Assembly: GCA_023436175.1 (NCBI GenBank) | Contig: JAEZKE010000162.1 | Coordinates: 1 to 60,745 of the forward strand | Origin: Methanobacteriota archaeon | Lineage (GTDB): Archaea > Methanobacteriota > Methanobacteria > Methanobacteriales > Methanobacteriaceae | DNA: 60,745 nt | Direction of reading: 5' to 3' | In this document: piece after piece, positions 37,617 to 55,930 of the stretch | Layout of the letters: the number at the start of each line of letters is the position of its first letter | Position numbering within the stretch: position 1 is the first letter of the stretch | The notes under the pieces: model-generated | The model's database searches: none | The model's input: the letters and a program-made list of their open reading frames with translations, nothing else | Told to the model about the DNA's origin: nothing | Program-made: the position numbers and the translations under genes

Positions 37617-40059
37617 TGGAACAACTCTAAAAGAACATACGGAAGATAGTTTGAGGATTTCAAACTATTTAATATCGGCAAATAAGGATCTATTGGAAAA
37701 TTGGGGTAAACTAAATAATGTAGATATTGATTCTATTTTTAGATGTATTCGATCAGCTATGACATTTCATGATTTTGGAAAAGGAACTTTAAAATGGCAA
37801 GAAGAAGCCCTTAAAAAAGAGCCACATTTGCCTCCTCATGCTCCATATTCGGGTTATTTTTTATTGCAAAACGAAAAGGATTTTTGTTCGATTCTTGCCT
37901 GTATATCTCATCATTCTTTGCTTACTGAATCATCTTTTGAGGGAATACCTCATCCTGCCGATTTTGATGAGGAATATCTTGACCGATTGGCTAATGAATT
38001 TGACTATAATATTTCTTTTAATAAATCTTGGAGTAACTATTTTGAAAACATTAAAAAATTTAAAAGAGATAGTCAGCTTCCAAAATTTAGAAATAAGTGG
38101 AATAATCAAATTGATACTAAATTTAAAGCTAAATATTGCCTTATTTTATCTTATTTAACGACTTCTGACGGCATTGCAAGTAAAATAGAAGAAGAAGATT
38201 TGTTAAATAAGACAAATGAAAATTTAAAAAAGTGGTTTCCATCTTCCCAAGATATTTACCAAGAAATAACTGAAATAGAAGGAAATAAAAAATTAACGGA
38301 AATTCAGAGGAATGTTTTGGATAAGTCACTCCAATCTTCCAATATTTTTAACATATCAAAATTTCTGAGAATAGAAGCTCCTTGTGGGGAAGGAAAAACG
38401 TTAGCAGCTCTTTTAGTTGGTAAAGAACTTTTAAAGCGAAATGTTATTAATAAAGTTATTTTTACACTTCCAACTCAGGTAACTACCAATAACATGGTTC
38501 AAGAATTTGAAGAGGAATATGGAATATCTAGTGAGTGGATCGGTGTTTATCATTCAGAAGTAATGAGTTTTTTAGTTGAAACTTATGATGAAGAACAAGA
38601 ATCTGATTTTTCACTTTCAAGTCAAAAATTCTGGAATTTAATTTATTCTAAACCATTCAATATATCTACAATAGATCATCTACTGCTTTCGTTGGTAAAT
38701 GGGTTTAAATTTGCTCCAAGAGCATTTGGGAACATTTTAAACAGTTTAATAGTTATAGATGAACTTCACTATTATGATTCTCACACTATTGGAATGGTTG
38801 AATGTCTTTGTGAGATTTTAAGACATTTAAACATTCCACACATAATCATGAGCGCTACGATACCTCATCAAATAAAAGAAAAATTCAATGAGGACTATAC
38901 AAAGATTCAAAGTAGTGGTAAGGATAACAAAGGCAATGAAAAGAACCCTTTTGTCTTTGAATATCATGATACGCAAATTGACAATGGTGAGACACTTTCT
39001 GAAGAATTTTTGGACATGATGGATGATTCTGATGAACTTAACATTGGAATTATGGTAAATACAATTCCTAAATCTAAAAAAATATTTGAAGAGTTAAAGC
39101 AGAGATTCCCTGAAAGGCAAATTTTACTTTATAATTCTCAATTCATGAGGAAAGATAGACCTAAAAAAGAGAGAATACTTAGAATTCTTGGTAAAAATGT
39201 TTTTGAAGAATTAGACGATGAAGAAATTGAATTTTGTAAGGAATACGGATTTAATCCCTATGATCCTTTTATCTTTGTAGGTACTCAAGTTGCAGAAATT
39301 AGTTTAAATGTTTCATTTGATTTGATATTATCCGATTTAGCGCCATTAGATGCATTAATACAGAGAGGGGGACGTTTACACAGAAAAATGAGTTTTAACA
39401 ATAATAAAGACTGTAACTGTCCTCAATGCAGGAGATTAGATGGAAAATACACATATAAATTCCATATTTTTGACACAGGCGAATTTTGTTATCCTTATTA
39501 TACAAAAAAAGATGATAATGAGTTTATGAAAGAAATTATAGAAAATACTCGAAATGAAATATTAAAAAAACCAACATTTACCTTTAAAAATAGTATTAAA
39601 ATGATGAATTGCGTATATAAAAATGAAAATATGTTCTCTGATTTTAATGCGAATACTAACTTCTGGGAAGCTTATAAAGAAGATTTAATCTTTGGAAAAA
39701 GGCCTGTTAGAAATGAAGAAGAAGGAGGGCAATTAAGAATAAGAACAAGGAATATTGAAGGGGCAATATTCAATGTTTTACCGCAACAATTTGAATATGA
39801 CAATGAGTATGTCCAAGCTGAAGATTTTATTAGGAAAATATATAAAAATTCTAGATTTTCAAAAAAGGGTAAATTAAGTTTTGAAGGAATTAATGAGATA
39901 ACTAAACACATGGTAAAAATTTCTCCAAGACAATATTATAAAATAAATAATGGAAAAGATAGGTATTTTGAAGCATATAAACTTATAAAAATTGTTTGCG
40001 CAGAATATAGTTTTGAGAATGGATTAATTGATTTTGAAGATCAAGAAAATATATTTTAA
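37585..40059 (+). CDS. cas3: Cas3 HD nuclease-helicase
   Basis: About 824 residues. It degrades target DNA after Cascade binding. The N-terminal HD nuclease has AMTFHDFGKGTLKWQ (near 62) and CISHHSLL (near 108). The superfamily 2 helicase has the P-loop APCGEGKTLAALL (near 267), DELHYYD (near 391), MSATIP (near 422) and motif VI QRGGRLHRK (near 592). A cysteine pair CNCPQCRRL follows. Start choice: GTG at 37576 or TTG at 37585. The TTG has GGTGA five bases before it and is preferred. Nested 32 bases inside cas5, so translation is coupled. Last gene of the interference operon. Confidence 0.93.
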   Translation: MSSYEAIAKSNGTTLKEHTEDSLRISNYLISANKDLLENWGKLNNVDIDSIFRCIRSAMTFHDFGKGTLKWQEEALKKEPHLPPHAPYSGYFLLQNEKDFCSILACISHHSLLTESSFEGIPHPADFDEEYLDRLANEFDYNISFNKSWSNYFENIKKFKRDSQLPKFRNKWNNQIDTKFKAKYCLILSYLTTSDGIASKIEEEDLLNKTNENLKKWFPSSQDIYQEITEIEGNKKLTEIQRNVLDKSLQSSNIFNISKFLRIEAPCGEGKTLAALLVGKELLKRNVINKVIFTLPTQVTTNNMVQEFEEEYGISSEWIGVYHSEVMSFLVETYDEEQESDFSLSSQKFWNLIYSKPFNISTIDHLLLSLVNGFKFAPRAFGNILNSLIVIDELHYYDSHTIGMVECLCEILRHLNIPHIIMSATIPHQIKEKFNEDYTKIQSSGKDNKGNEKNPFVFEYHDTQIDNGETLSEEFLDMMDDSDELNIGIMVNTIPKSKKIFEELKQRFPERQILLYNSQFMRKDRPKKERILRILGKNVFEELDDEEIEFCKEYGFNPYDPFIFVGTQVAEISLNVSFDLILSDLAPLDALIQRGGRLHRKMSFNNNKDCNCPQCRRLDGKYTYKFHIFDTGEFCYPYYTKKDDNEFMKEIIENTRNEILKKPTFTFKNSIKMMNCVYKNENMFSDFNANTNFWEAYKEDLIFGKRPVRNEEEGGQLRIRTRNIEGAIFNVLPQQFEYDNEYVQAEDFIRKIYKNSRFSKKGKLSFEGINEITKHMVKISPRQYYKINNGKDRYFEAYKLIKIVCAEYSFENGLIDFEDQENIF

Positions 40060-40090
40060 TATTTATGTCTAATTGATAACGATTTACATC

Positions 40091-40240
40091 TTGATTGGAA
40101 TAAAATCGAAAGGTGACATATTCAAGCAGATCTACGGCCTCGAATCCCTTGTGGCAAAAGGAAAGATAACAGAAAAACAGGCAGAAAAAATAATGCTTGA
40201 ATTCGTTGATAGGGCTGTAAAATTAGAGAAAGAAGAATGA
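40091..40240 (+). pseudogene. Short coding remnant after cas3
   Basis: A 49-codon frame from TTG reads IGIKSKGDIFKQIYGLESLV followed by AKGKITEKQAEKIMLEFVDR and ends KLEKEE. The composition is protein-like and helical, but no ribosome site is clear and no family is recognised. It may be the 3' end of a deleted gene between cas3 and the HEPN/MNT pair, or a real small gene. Confidence 0.35.
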
Positions 40241-40260
40241 ATTCGCATTTTATTATTCAA

Positions 40261-40689
40261 TCATTTTCTATCCAGATAACGGGCAATATATCGGGCATAT
40301 TCATCGAAATCATCCAGATTATTCTCTAATATCTGTGAAATCACGGCTGGATCAACTTCTGTGTACATATGCACCAATATATTCCTGAGTTTTGCTGCAT
40401 CAGAAAATCTAATGGCAAATTTTTCAGGGATTATGCCCTCTTTTCCAAGTATAATTATAATGCTCCGATAGTCTTCTGGTTTTTCCAGATTAAAAGATGA
40501 GATTATAACTTCTCCAATATCAAGGGCAGATTCAATGGCTAATTGAAGATTACGCTCAATTGCAGATTTCAAGAGGTAATTCTTTACTAGTTCTTCTTCA
40601 TCTGCAGGTTGATCTTTTAAAAAGTCCACATATCCCTGCATATTCTTTATTTTCCGAGCAACTTTTTCTTTTGTTTTCATCTTGTTCAT
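40261..40689 (-). CDS. hepT: HepT-like HEPN (DUF86) toxin RNase
   Basis: 142 residues, all-helical HEPN domain. The RNase motif R102-N-I-L-V-H107-M-Y109 (RX4HXY) is intact. In the known HepT/MntA system the HEPN protein is a toxin silenced by AMPylation of the tyrosine in this motif by its MNT partner. It overlaps the upstream MNT gene by four bases, ATGA, as expected for the pair. It sits on the opposite strand between cas3 and array 1, where it may act as a defence add-on or addiction module. Confidence 0.9.
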   Translation of the reverse strand: MNKMKTKEKVARKIKNMQGYVDFLKDQPADEEELVKNYLLKSAIERNLQLAIESALDIGEVIISSFNLEKPEDYRSIIIILGKEGIIPEKFAIRFSDAAKLRNILVHMYTEVDPAVISQILENNLDDFDEYARYIARYLDRK

Positions 40690-41090
40690 TTAGCCGTTTT
40701 TTTAATCAGGTTGTTAGTCCATCTTTTGTCATAATACTGGCGGTCCAGGTATCGGGACATGATATATTGTTCTAAATCTACCTTCAGATTTTCATCCCGG
40801 ATAAAAAGTGGATAGTTAGCCTTTATAATTTCAAAATTAAGTGAAACAGGTGCATCGTTCATTATAACTAGATCTAGCCGATCAGTTTTTAAGATATCTT
40901 CTAAATCAGATATTAATCTAAGTTTTGTCTGGAATCTATCTTTTTTATCAAGTGATTCGTCCAGAAAGATACCTATGTCTACATCGCTAAGTTTACCTGC
41001 TTTTTGCAGGGCTACAGATCCAAAGAGGTAGACCAGTTCAACAGGGCCTTGTTTTTGCAGGAATTCTTTAACTTCCTTCTCATACTTCAA
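40686..41090 (-). CDS. mntA: MntA-like minimal nucleotidyltransferase antitoxin
   Basis: 134 residues. The polymerase-beta-type motif GS-X10-DXD is present: G24-S25 in YLFGSVALQKAGKLSDVDIG with D36 and D38. Such enzymes transfer AMP to the HEPN toxin and block it. The start is TTG with AAAGGTGA upstream. Operon order mntA-hepT matches the known toxin-antitoxin family. Confidence 0.9.
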   Translation of the reverse strand: MKYEKEVKEFLQKQGPVELVYLFGSVALQKAGKLSDVDIGIFLDESLDKKDRFQTKLRLISDLEDILKTDRLDLVIMNDAPVSLNFEIIKANYPLFIRDENLKVDLEQYIMSRYLDRQYYDKRWTNNLIKKTAK

Positions 41091-41277
41091 AGAATCACCT
41101 TTAGCAGATTATTCTTACTTTCTTTTATCTGTGCTTAATATTCTTTAAGTTATGTCTATTAAATTTTGGGAAATCGTTATTTTAATATGGAAATTTCTCT
41201 AATTATAAATACTTTGAAAAAAAGCTGTAACTATAATTGCCACTTTCTTTTAAGTTCTTCAAAATCCTATCAATCTT

Positions 41278-41676
41278 TTATAGTATTTTTTTAAGTTCTT
41301 CCATGCTTTTACAGGCATGATCTATTCTAAGCTTCATATCCTGTTCTATCATGCATAGCTCCTCTTCAATTTCTATCTTTTCAGGGTCAAGTCTTTCAGG
41401 GAGCACGTCTTTCTTTACCAGTGGAATTAAAGAAGTGTACACTTCCATATAATCCTTTTCATAACTCTCTTTCAGGTATAAACTGCCGTGTACTTCCACA
41501 ATTTTTTCAATATTTAACCCTTGGGATTTTAAAAAACCTGATTCATGCCTTTTAATTATTCTTTCCCTTGTTTTGGAGTTTAAACTGCTTATTTTAAATA
41601 TTATAGCATATTCATCTTTTTCTTTTATATATTCCCAGTTCAGGATATCTACATTTTCTTCTTTTGTTTTGGCCAT
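41278..41676 (-). CDS. Hypothetical protein divergent to an AbrB-like gene
   Basis: 132 residues, charged, mixed alpha/beta at first (DILNWEYIKEKDEYAIIFKI), then helical with IEEELCMIEQDMKLRIDHAC near the end. No membrane segment and no motif I recognise. GAGGCG precedes the ATG. It shares a 128-bp divergent promoter region, containing TATACCTT/AAGGTATA repeats, with the AbrB-like gene, so the pair may be regulated together. Confidence 0.6.
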   Translation of the reverse strand: MAKTKEENVDILNWEYIKEKDEYAIIFKISSLNSKTRERIIKRHESGFLKSQGLNIEKIVEVHGSLYLKESYEKDYMEVYTSLIPLVKKDVLPERLDPEKIEIEEELCMIEQDMKLRIDHACKSMEELKKIL

Positions 41677-41704
41677 TTTAAACGCCTCTTAAATTGGAGA
41701 TATT

Positions 41705-41760
41705 GGTATATACCTTATTTTATACCTTATGATATATAAAAGGTATGTTTTAAGGTATAT
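41705..41760. promoter_or_regulatory. Operator-like repeats in divergent promoter
   Basis: TATACCTTA at 41709 and again at 41721, and AAGGTAT at 41740 and 41752, form two pairs of direct repeats inverted relative to each other, within 55 bases between the divergent genes. This is the pattern expected of an autoregulating AbrB-type protein binding site (inference). Confidence 0.55.
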
Positions 41761-41804
41761 TCTAGGCTAAATATTTATTCCTAAAATAAGGATAGATATA
41801 ATAC

Positions 41805-41993
41805 ATGACAAATGGATATGAAACTACACTTGCAAAAGCAAATGTAACTGGAACCTCTTTAAGAGTTGCGGTACCTTCGGGACTTGTAAAACATTTTGGT
41901 TTGAAAGATGGGGATAAATTTCACTGGAATCTAGAAATTAAAAATAATGAATTTGTTATTGTAGTTAAACCTATTAAAAAAGAGGTTAAATAA
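41805..41993 (+). CDS. AbrB/SpoVT-type DNA-binding protein
   Basis: 62 residues, one swapped-hairpin AbrB domain: TLAKANVTGTSLRVAVPSGL then VKHFGLKDGDKFHWNLEI and a C-terminal basic tail. Proteins like this act as antitoxins or local transcription regulators and usually bind their own promoter. No toxin gene is recognisable next to it. ATG at 41805 has no ribosome site and lies about 40-50 bases downstream of the operator repeats. Confidence 0.85.
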   Translation: MTNGYETTLAKANVTGTSLRVAVPSGLVKHFGLKDGDKFHWNLEIKNNEFVIVVKPIKKEVK

Positions 41994-42068
41994 TATTTAT
42001 ATTTTTTAACCTTTAATTTCCTGTAATTCTTCTTTTATAATAAAATATAGCTGAAAAAGGTAATTGTG

Positions 42069-42239
42069 ATGGCAGATAAACCTAAAAAAGTTCAGGTCGA
42101 TGGATTCGTACCAGTAGAATTGGCAGAGGAATTTGGAAATTTAGCATTTAAAAAATATGGACCTAAACATGGATATCGAGGTAAGGCGCTTGCAGATGCA
42201 CTCGCAGACTGGATCAAGAAATTGAAGTCTGAAAAATAG
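42069..42239 (+). CDS. Small basic protein, possibly ribbon-helix-helix
   Basis: 56 residues, MADKPKKVQVDGFVPVELAE continuing EFGNLAFKKYGPKHGYRGKA and ending WIKKLKSEK. A short strand (KVQVDGFVP) followed by two helices and high lysine content fit a ribbon-helix-helix DNA-binding protein. AAAGGT seven bases before the ATG supports translation. It lies just upstream of the array 1 leader, so a role in CRISPR regulation is possible but unproven. Confidence 0.55.
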   Translation: MADKPKKVQVDGFVPVELAEEFGNLAFKKYGPKHGYRGKALADALADWIKKLKSEK

Positions 42240-42359
42240 TCTGTTTTGTAATTACATTCTTAAACGGAGAGTGTGAATGATTCAAGTATTGTAAAATTAT
42301 TTGTATGAGGTTTAGTTTAATTTACATGTTATCATTTCTCATTTAATGGTATTTAGTGC

Positions 42360-42675
42360 TATTTTTTGATTATTAAGGCTTTTTTTGTTGATCGTTTATC
42401 TCTGGGTTTTTGAACCCCTGATTAAAGTTACTTTTTGTTATTTTATTTTAGAATGGTTTTAAAATAAATTATCGATCTTTATTTTAACTGTTCCTTGTTA
42501 TTATTTTTATAAATAAATAAAAAACGATTTTGATGCTTTAATTTTTAAAAATACCTCTAATTTAAAAGTCGGTGATCCATATAAAAGAATAATGAAACTC
42601 GGGATCGACAATTTTAAGTATTCTGGAGGCTAAAGGAGATCCTGTATTACAGCAAATAGGGCAAATTTTCGTCCT
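42360..42675 (+). promoter_or_regulatory. CRISPR array 1 leader
   Basis: AT-rich, non-coding. Blocks shared with the array 2 leader: TTGATCGTTTATC (42388), AAAGTCGGTGATCCATATAA (42567-42586 approx.) and GATCGACAATTTTAAGT (42603), then GGCTAAAGGA. Distances to the first repeat (288 and 73 bases) match those of leader 2 (289 and 74), so both should be used by the same Cas1-Cas2. Confidence 0.88.
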
Positions 42676-46563
<3,888 letters not shown>

Positions 46564-46614
46564 CTTTACTTTATAATATTGGAGATTATAAAAATTTTCA
46601 CATGCTGATCATCA

Positions 46615-46699
46615 CTCATAAACTTGAGTAACTTTTAATAAAGATATGCTCATAAAGTTGAGTAAACATTTATATAGAATCACTCATAAAGTTGAGTAA
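46615..46699. promoter_or_regulatory. Three phased operator repeats before the AAA ATPase gene
   Basis: CTCATAAA(C/G)TTGAGTAA occurs at 46615, 46649 and 46683, with exactly 34 bases between starts. Each is an imperfect inverted repeat with CTCA and TGAG half sites. The TATA-like CATTTATATAGAAT lies between copies 2 and 3, and copy 3 ends nine bases before the start codon. A bound regulator would block or control transcription of the ATPase. Confidence 0.85.
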
Positions 46700-46708
46700 A
46701 GAGAAATT

Positions 46709-48160
46709 ATGAAACCAAGTACAGAAGATCTTTTGGACTATATTCTGGCAAGATTAAGGGAAGGTCCAAGATTAGCCCAAGATCAAATTCAGAGAAAAGG
46801 AAAGAAATTTAAACGTAGAAACGCTTTTTTTAAACTTAAAAAGTACGCTGATAATTTTTTAGAAGGTAATGATGAAAACAGATTTATTATAATGCCGGGT
46901 TTAAGAGGTGTTGGGAAAACCACTTTACTTTTCCAAATATATGACTATTTAATAGATGAAAAAGGTATTGAACAGGATAGAATCCTTTATATTTCAGCTG
47001 ATCACCTGAGTGAATATCTTGGGGGTAGAATAATTGATGCCATCGATGTTTTTATAGATGGAGTGCATCAAAGAACGCCAGTAACATTGGATGAAGAGCT
47101 ATTTATCATTATAGACGAAGCTCAACATGATAAAGAGTGGTCAAATGCAGGTAAAATATTATATGACCAGAGTAAAAAGATTTTCATGATATTTACTGGT
47201 TCTTCAGCATTAAGTTTAGAATTAAATGTCGATGCTGTGCGCAGATCCAAAAAAGAGTCAATATTCCCCATGAATTTTTCAGAATACTTGCTTTTAAAAT
47301 ATGATATTTACGCTCCAAAAGGAACATCAGCAAGTATTAGAAAGTTGATATTCACTGGAGATATAGAAGATGCCTCTAAAAAAGAAAATGAACTAATGAG
47401 GAAAATGTTGAGACTAACACGGCCACTTGAAAAAGAATGGGAAAATTATCTATGCTGTGGAGGATTCCCCTTTGGAATTCACTTAGATAATTATGATATC
47501 CATGAAAAAACATTTAACATGCTGGATCGTGTGATAGAAAAAGATGTATCTCTTATCCGGTCTTTTAGATCAGACACTCGAAGTTCTATTTTTAGAATAC
47601 TTATGTACCTAGCCCTTCAAAAAGCAGGTGAAACATCAGAGGGCAAATTAGCAAATGATATAGGAATTTCTTCGGCCCTGGTTAAAGATATACTTTCAAT
47701 TCTTGAAAAAACTCATTTGATATTTCATGTTAAACCCTATTCTGGAAGTGCTAAAACATCCGTGAGAAAGGCATGGAAATATTATTTTTTATCTCCATCA
47801 ATAAAAACAAGTATAAATTTCCAATTGGGTAAATATAACTCTAAAAAGAGAGAATTCCTTGGTGAACTTGCAGAAAACATGGTAGCTTCCTATTTTTTCA
47901 GAATTAAAGGAACTATGAATATGCCACATGGAATATTTTATGCTCCAGAAAAGGAGGGTGTTGATTTTCTATTAAGTGATATAACTGGTGAAATTATACC
48001 TATTGAAGTGGGAGTTGGAAATAAAGACAAAAGGCAAATAAAAAAAGCAATTAATAAGTATAATTCAAAATATGGTATAGTAGTGTCTAATAAAAGAAAA
48101 AAGATTACTCTTGAAGATGATGTAATTCATATTCCTCTGACTACATTTTCATTTTTATAA
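46709..48160 (+). CDS. AAA ATPase with DUF4143 domain between array 1 and cas4
   Basis: 483 residues. The AAA_14-type ATPase has Walker A GLRGVGKTT at about 64-72 and Walker B LFIIIDEAQH at about 132-141, sensor FTGSSALSL after it. A helical middle follows, then a winged-helix-like stretch (LANDIGISSALVKDILSILE). The C-terminal DUF4143 nuclease-like fold has APEKEGVDFLLSD and PIEVGVGNKDKRQIKKAINK. The last piece resembles a PD-(D/E)XK core (D, E, K). No Shine-Dalgarno is seen. Such ATPases are frequent mobile or selfish genes in archaea; its place within the CRISPR locus is unusual. Confidence 0.85.
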   Translation: MKPSTEDLLDYILARLREGPRLAQDQIQRKGKKFKRRNAFFKLKKYADNFLEGNDENRFIIMPGLRGVGKTTLLFQIYDYLIDEKGIEQDRILYISADHLSEYLGGRIIDAIDVFIDGVHQRTPVTLDEELFIIIDEAQHDKEWSNAGKILYDQSKKIFMIFTGSSALSLELNVDAVRRSKKESIFPMNFSEYLLLKYDIYAPKGTSASIRKLIFTGDIEDASKKENELMRKMLRLTRPLEKEWENYLCCGGFPFGIHLDNYDIHEKTFNMLDRVIEKDVSLIRSFRSDTRSSIFRILMYLALQKAGETSEGKLANDIGISSALVKDILSILEKTHLIFHVKPYSGSAKTSVRKAWKYYFLSPSIKTSINFQLGKYNSKKREFLGELAENMVASYFFRIKGTMNMPHGIFYAPEKEGVDFLLSDITGEIIPIEVGVGNKDKRQIKKAINKYNSKYGIVVSNKRKKITLEDDVIHIPLTTFSFL

Positions 48161-48235
48161 CATTTCCAAATCTTTGACTTGGATAGGTATAAAAATTAAT
48201 GTTTAATTTTTATAACATTTAAGAGGTTAAAAAAA

Positions 48236-48751
48236 ATGCTTTCAGACTCCGAAAAAAACCTCCGAATAATAGGAACCCAAATCCACTACTATTTTATCTG
48301 CAAGACAAAACTCTGGCTTTTTTCCCACCACATTCAGATGGAACAGGAGTCGGATCTTGTATCTCTTGGAAAATTACTGCATGAAAAAAGCTACAAAGAT
48401 GAAAAGGAGTACACAATCGATAATTTAATAAGCATTGATTTTATTAAAAAACAGGATTGTCTAGAACTTCATGAGGTTAAAAAGAGTCGTAAAATGAAAA
48501 AATCCCATGAATACCAGCTCCTGTATTACATGTACTATCTAAAGCAGAGGAAAGGCATTGAAAATATCAAAGGGGTACTTAACTACCCTAAACTAAGAAA
48601 GAAAATCACTATAAATTTGGATGAAGCTAAAGAAAAGGAATTAATGGATATAATTGTAGATATTGCTAATATTTTGAATATGGGAACTCCAAAGCCTGAA
48701 AGAATGAAAATTTGCAGGAAATGCGCATATTTTGAGTTCTGCTGGGTTTAA
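48236..48751 (+). CDS. cas4: CRISPR-associated exonuclease Cas4
   Basis: 171 residues. RecB-like nuclease helping Cas1-Cas2 trim spacers and choose the PAM end. Four iron-sulfur cysteines: C22 (YYFICKTKLWLF) and C160, C163, C169 (ICRKCAYFEFCW). The nuclease motifs are LHEVKKS (the E-x-K) and QLLYYMYYL (QxxxY). AAGAGG lies before the ATG. First gene of the adaptation operon. Confidence 0.94.
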   Translation: MLSDSEKNLRIIGTQIHYYFICKTKLWLFSHHIQMEQESDLVSLGKLLHEKSYKDEKEYTIDNLISIDFIKKQDCLELHEVKKSRKMKKSHEYQLLYYMYYLKQRKGIENIKGVLNYPKLRKKITINLDEAKEKELMDIIVDIANILNMGTPKPERMKICRKCAYFEFCWV

Positions 48752-48813
48752 AAAGGGGGATATTCTTTAAAATAAATAGTTAAATGTACATCTTGTGGTG
48801 TGCGGGTGAGCCT

Positions 48814-49779
48814 ATGAAAAAGAACTATTATTTAATGTCAGATGGAATGCTTAAAAGAAGGGAAAATACTGTATACTTTGTAAATAAAGATGGCAAAAAG
48901 CCAATTCCAATCAACAAAATTTATTCAATTTATGCATACGGTTCGTTAACTTTTTCTTCCCAGGCGATGCATCTCCTTGCAAAGGAGGGTGTACCTGTAC
49001 ATTTCTTTAATTATTATGGTTATTACGACGGCAGTTTTTATCCAAGAGAAAAGCTTTTATCGGGAGATCTGATTATAAATCAGGCTGAGCACTATCTGGA
49101 TCATGAAAAAAGAATTTTTATTGCTAAAAGGTTCGTGGAAGGCGCTGCAAAGAATATGGAAAAGGTTCTTAAATATTACCGCCTTGAAAACCAAATAGGC
49201 AGTATACTGCCTGATTTAGATGGCTGCAACATGATAACAGAGGTTATGAACGTCGAAGGGAGGATGCGTGCTGATTATTATCAGAAAATGAATGAAATTC
49301 TTCCTGAAAACTTTAATTTCGATAAAAGAGTTAAGAGGCCTCCTGAAAATATGATAAATGCGCTTATAAGCTTTGGAAATTCTATGGTTTATTCAACGGT
49401 TCTTTCTGAAATTTACAATACTCAGCTTAACCCGACTATTTCTTATCTTCATGAGCCTTCAGAACGGAGATTTTCTCTGGCATTAGATTTAAGTGAGATT
49501 TTCAAGCCAATTCTTGTTGATAGATTAATATTTTATCTTGTAAATAAAAGAATGCTTAATGAAGATGATTTTGAAAAGGACTTAAATTACTGTCTTTTAA
49601 ATGATAATGGAAGAAAAATTTTTATTAAAGAATATGATGAACGGCTTAAAAAGACGATAAAACATCGAGAACTTAACAGAAAAGTTTCTTATAAGCGGCT
49701 TATAAGATTGGAAGCGTATAAACTGATAAAGCATATTTTAGGATCAAAAGAGTATAAACCATTCGTAATGTGGTGGTAA
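48814..49779 (+). CDS. cas1: CRISPR integrase Cas1
   Basis: 321 residues. Metal-dependent integrase that inserts spacers at the leader. Catalytic region: E in MNVEGRMRADYY (near 147), H in YLHEPSERRFSLALDL (near 212) and acidic residues in SEIFKPILVDR (near 225-230). The open frame reaches 48784, but the ATG at 48814 with GGGTGAG a few bases before gives the normal N-terminus MKKNYYLMSDGML. About 60 bases after cas4, 26 bases before cas2. Confidence 0.95.
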   Translation: MKKNYYLMSDGMLKRRENTVYFVNKDGKKPIPINKIYSIYAYGSLTFSSQAMHLLAKEGVPVHFFNYYGYYDGSFYPREKLLSGDLIINQAEHYLDHEKRIFIAKRFVEGAAKNMEKVLKYYRLENQIGSILPDLDGCNMITEVMNVEGRMRADYYQKMNEILPENFNFDKRVKRPPENMINALISFGNSMVYSTVLSEIYNTQLNPTISYLHEPSERRFSLALDLSEIFKPILVDRLIFYLVNKRMLNEDDFEKDLNYCLLNDNGRKIFIKEYDERLKKTIKHRELNRKVSYKRLIRLEAYKLIKHILGSKEYKPFVMWW

Positions 49780-49805
49780 AATGATTTTTTGGAAGATGAT
49801 CTAAA

Positions 49806-50069
49806 ATGTACGTAATAATTGTCTATGATATTAAAGTGGAACGGGTCAATAAAGTCAAAGGATTCCTCCGAAAACACCTTTACTGGATTCAAAATTCCGT
49901 TTTTGAGGGAGAAGTTACCAAAAGTGAACTTGAAGAAATAAAAACAGGCCTACTTGATATTATAGACAAAGCTACAGATTCTGTGATAATATATAGGTTT
50001 AGAGCTGAAGGTGCTTTTAATAGGAAAGTTTTAGGTGTTGAAAAAGCACCTATAGATGGAATACTTTAA
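49806..50069 (+). CDS. cas2: CRISPR-associated Cas2
   Basis: 87 residues, the usual length. Ferredoxin-like fold with the first-strand motif MYVIIVYDIKVERVNKV and the conserved WIQNSVFEGEVTKSELEEI region. Dimer bridges two Cas1 dimers. Directly precedes the array 2 leader. Confidence 0.96.
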   Translation: MYVIIVYDIKVERVNKVKGFLRKHLYWIQNSVFEGEVTKSELEEIKTGLLDIIDKATDSVIIYRFRAEGAFNRKVLGVEKAPIDGIL

Positions 50070-50119
50070 TTTAAAATATTTTATTTTTCTTTAAACTTGT
50101 TTGAAATGTTGTTTAAAGT

Positions 50120-55650
<5,531 letters not shown>

Positions 55651-55760
55651 TTATAAGTTAAAACATATTAGTTATAACTTATAATTAGTTTAATCATATG
55701 AAAATTTATGCAGTGATATGTTGATGTGAAAAAAATAGGGTTTATGTATATTTTTAACAA

Positions 55761-55827
55761 GTTATAGTATGGAGCGTACAGAGTGACCACCTTCAAGCAC
55801 CCGGTTTACTCTCGCTCTCCGTATAAC
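55761..55827. ncRNA. Candidate structured RNA / long stem-loop
   Basis: GTTATA and TATAAC close a hairpin whose arms continue with GGAG/CTCC, CG/CG and GAGT/ACTC with small bulges, and a loop holding ACC/GGT. It is distinctly GC-richer than its surroundings, which in AT-rich archaeal genomes often marks an RNA gene. The strand is unknown. Confidence 0.45.
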
Positions 55828-55930
55828 CAATTTATTTTTGATGTCTAGTTACTAGACTTTGATTTGATTTAAAGGTATAAAAGTACTAATTTTTGCATAT
55901 TCTGTATAAAATACTTTTTATACAAATTTT

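Noticed and set aside
46709..48160. AAA ATPase as a core Cas protein
   Set aside because: The domain pair is that of a broad family of archaeal ATPases with no fixed CRISPR link; location alone does not make it a Cas gene.
55651..55760. ATAAGTTA/TAACTTAT repeats after array 2 as an attachment site
   Set aside because: Similar TTATAAGTT strings occur elsewhere in the window (for example near 20890 and 32920); no integrase gene is present.
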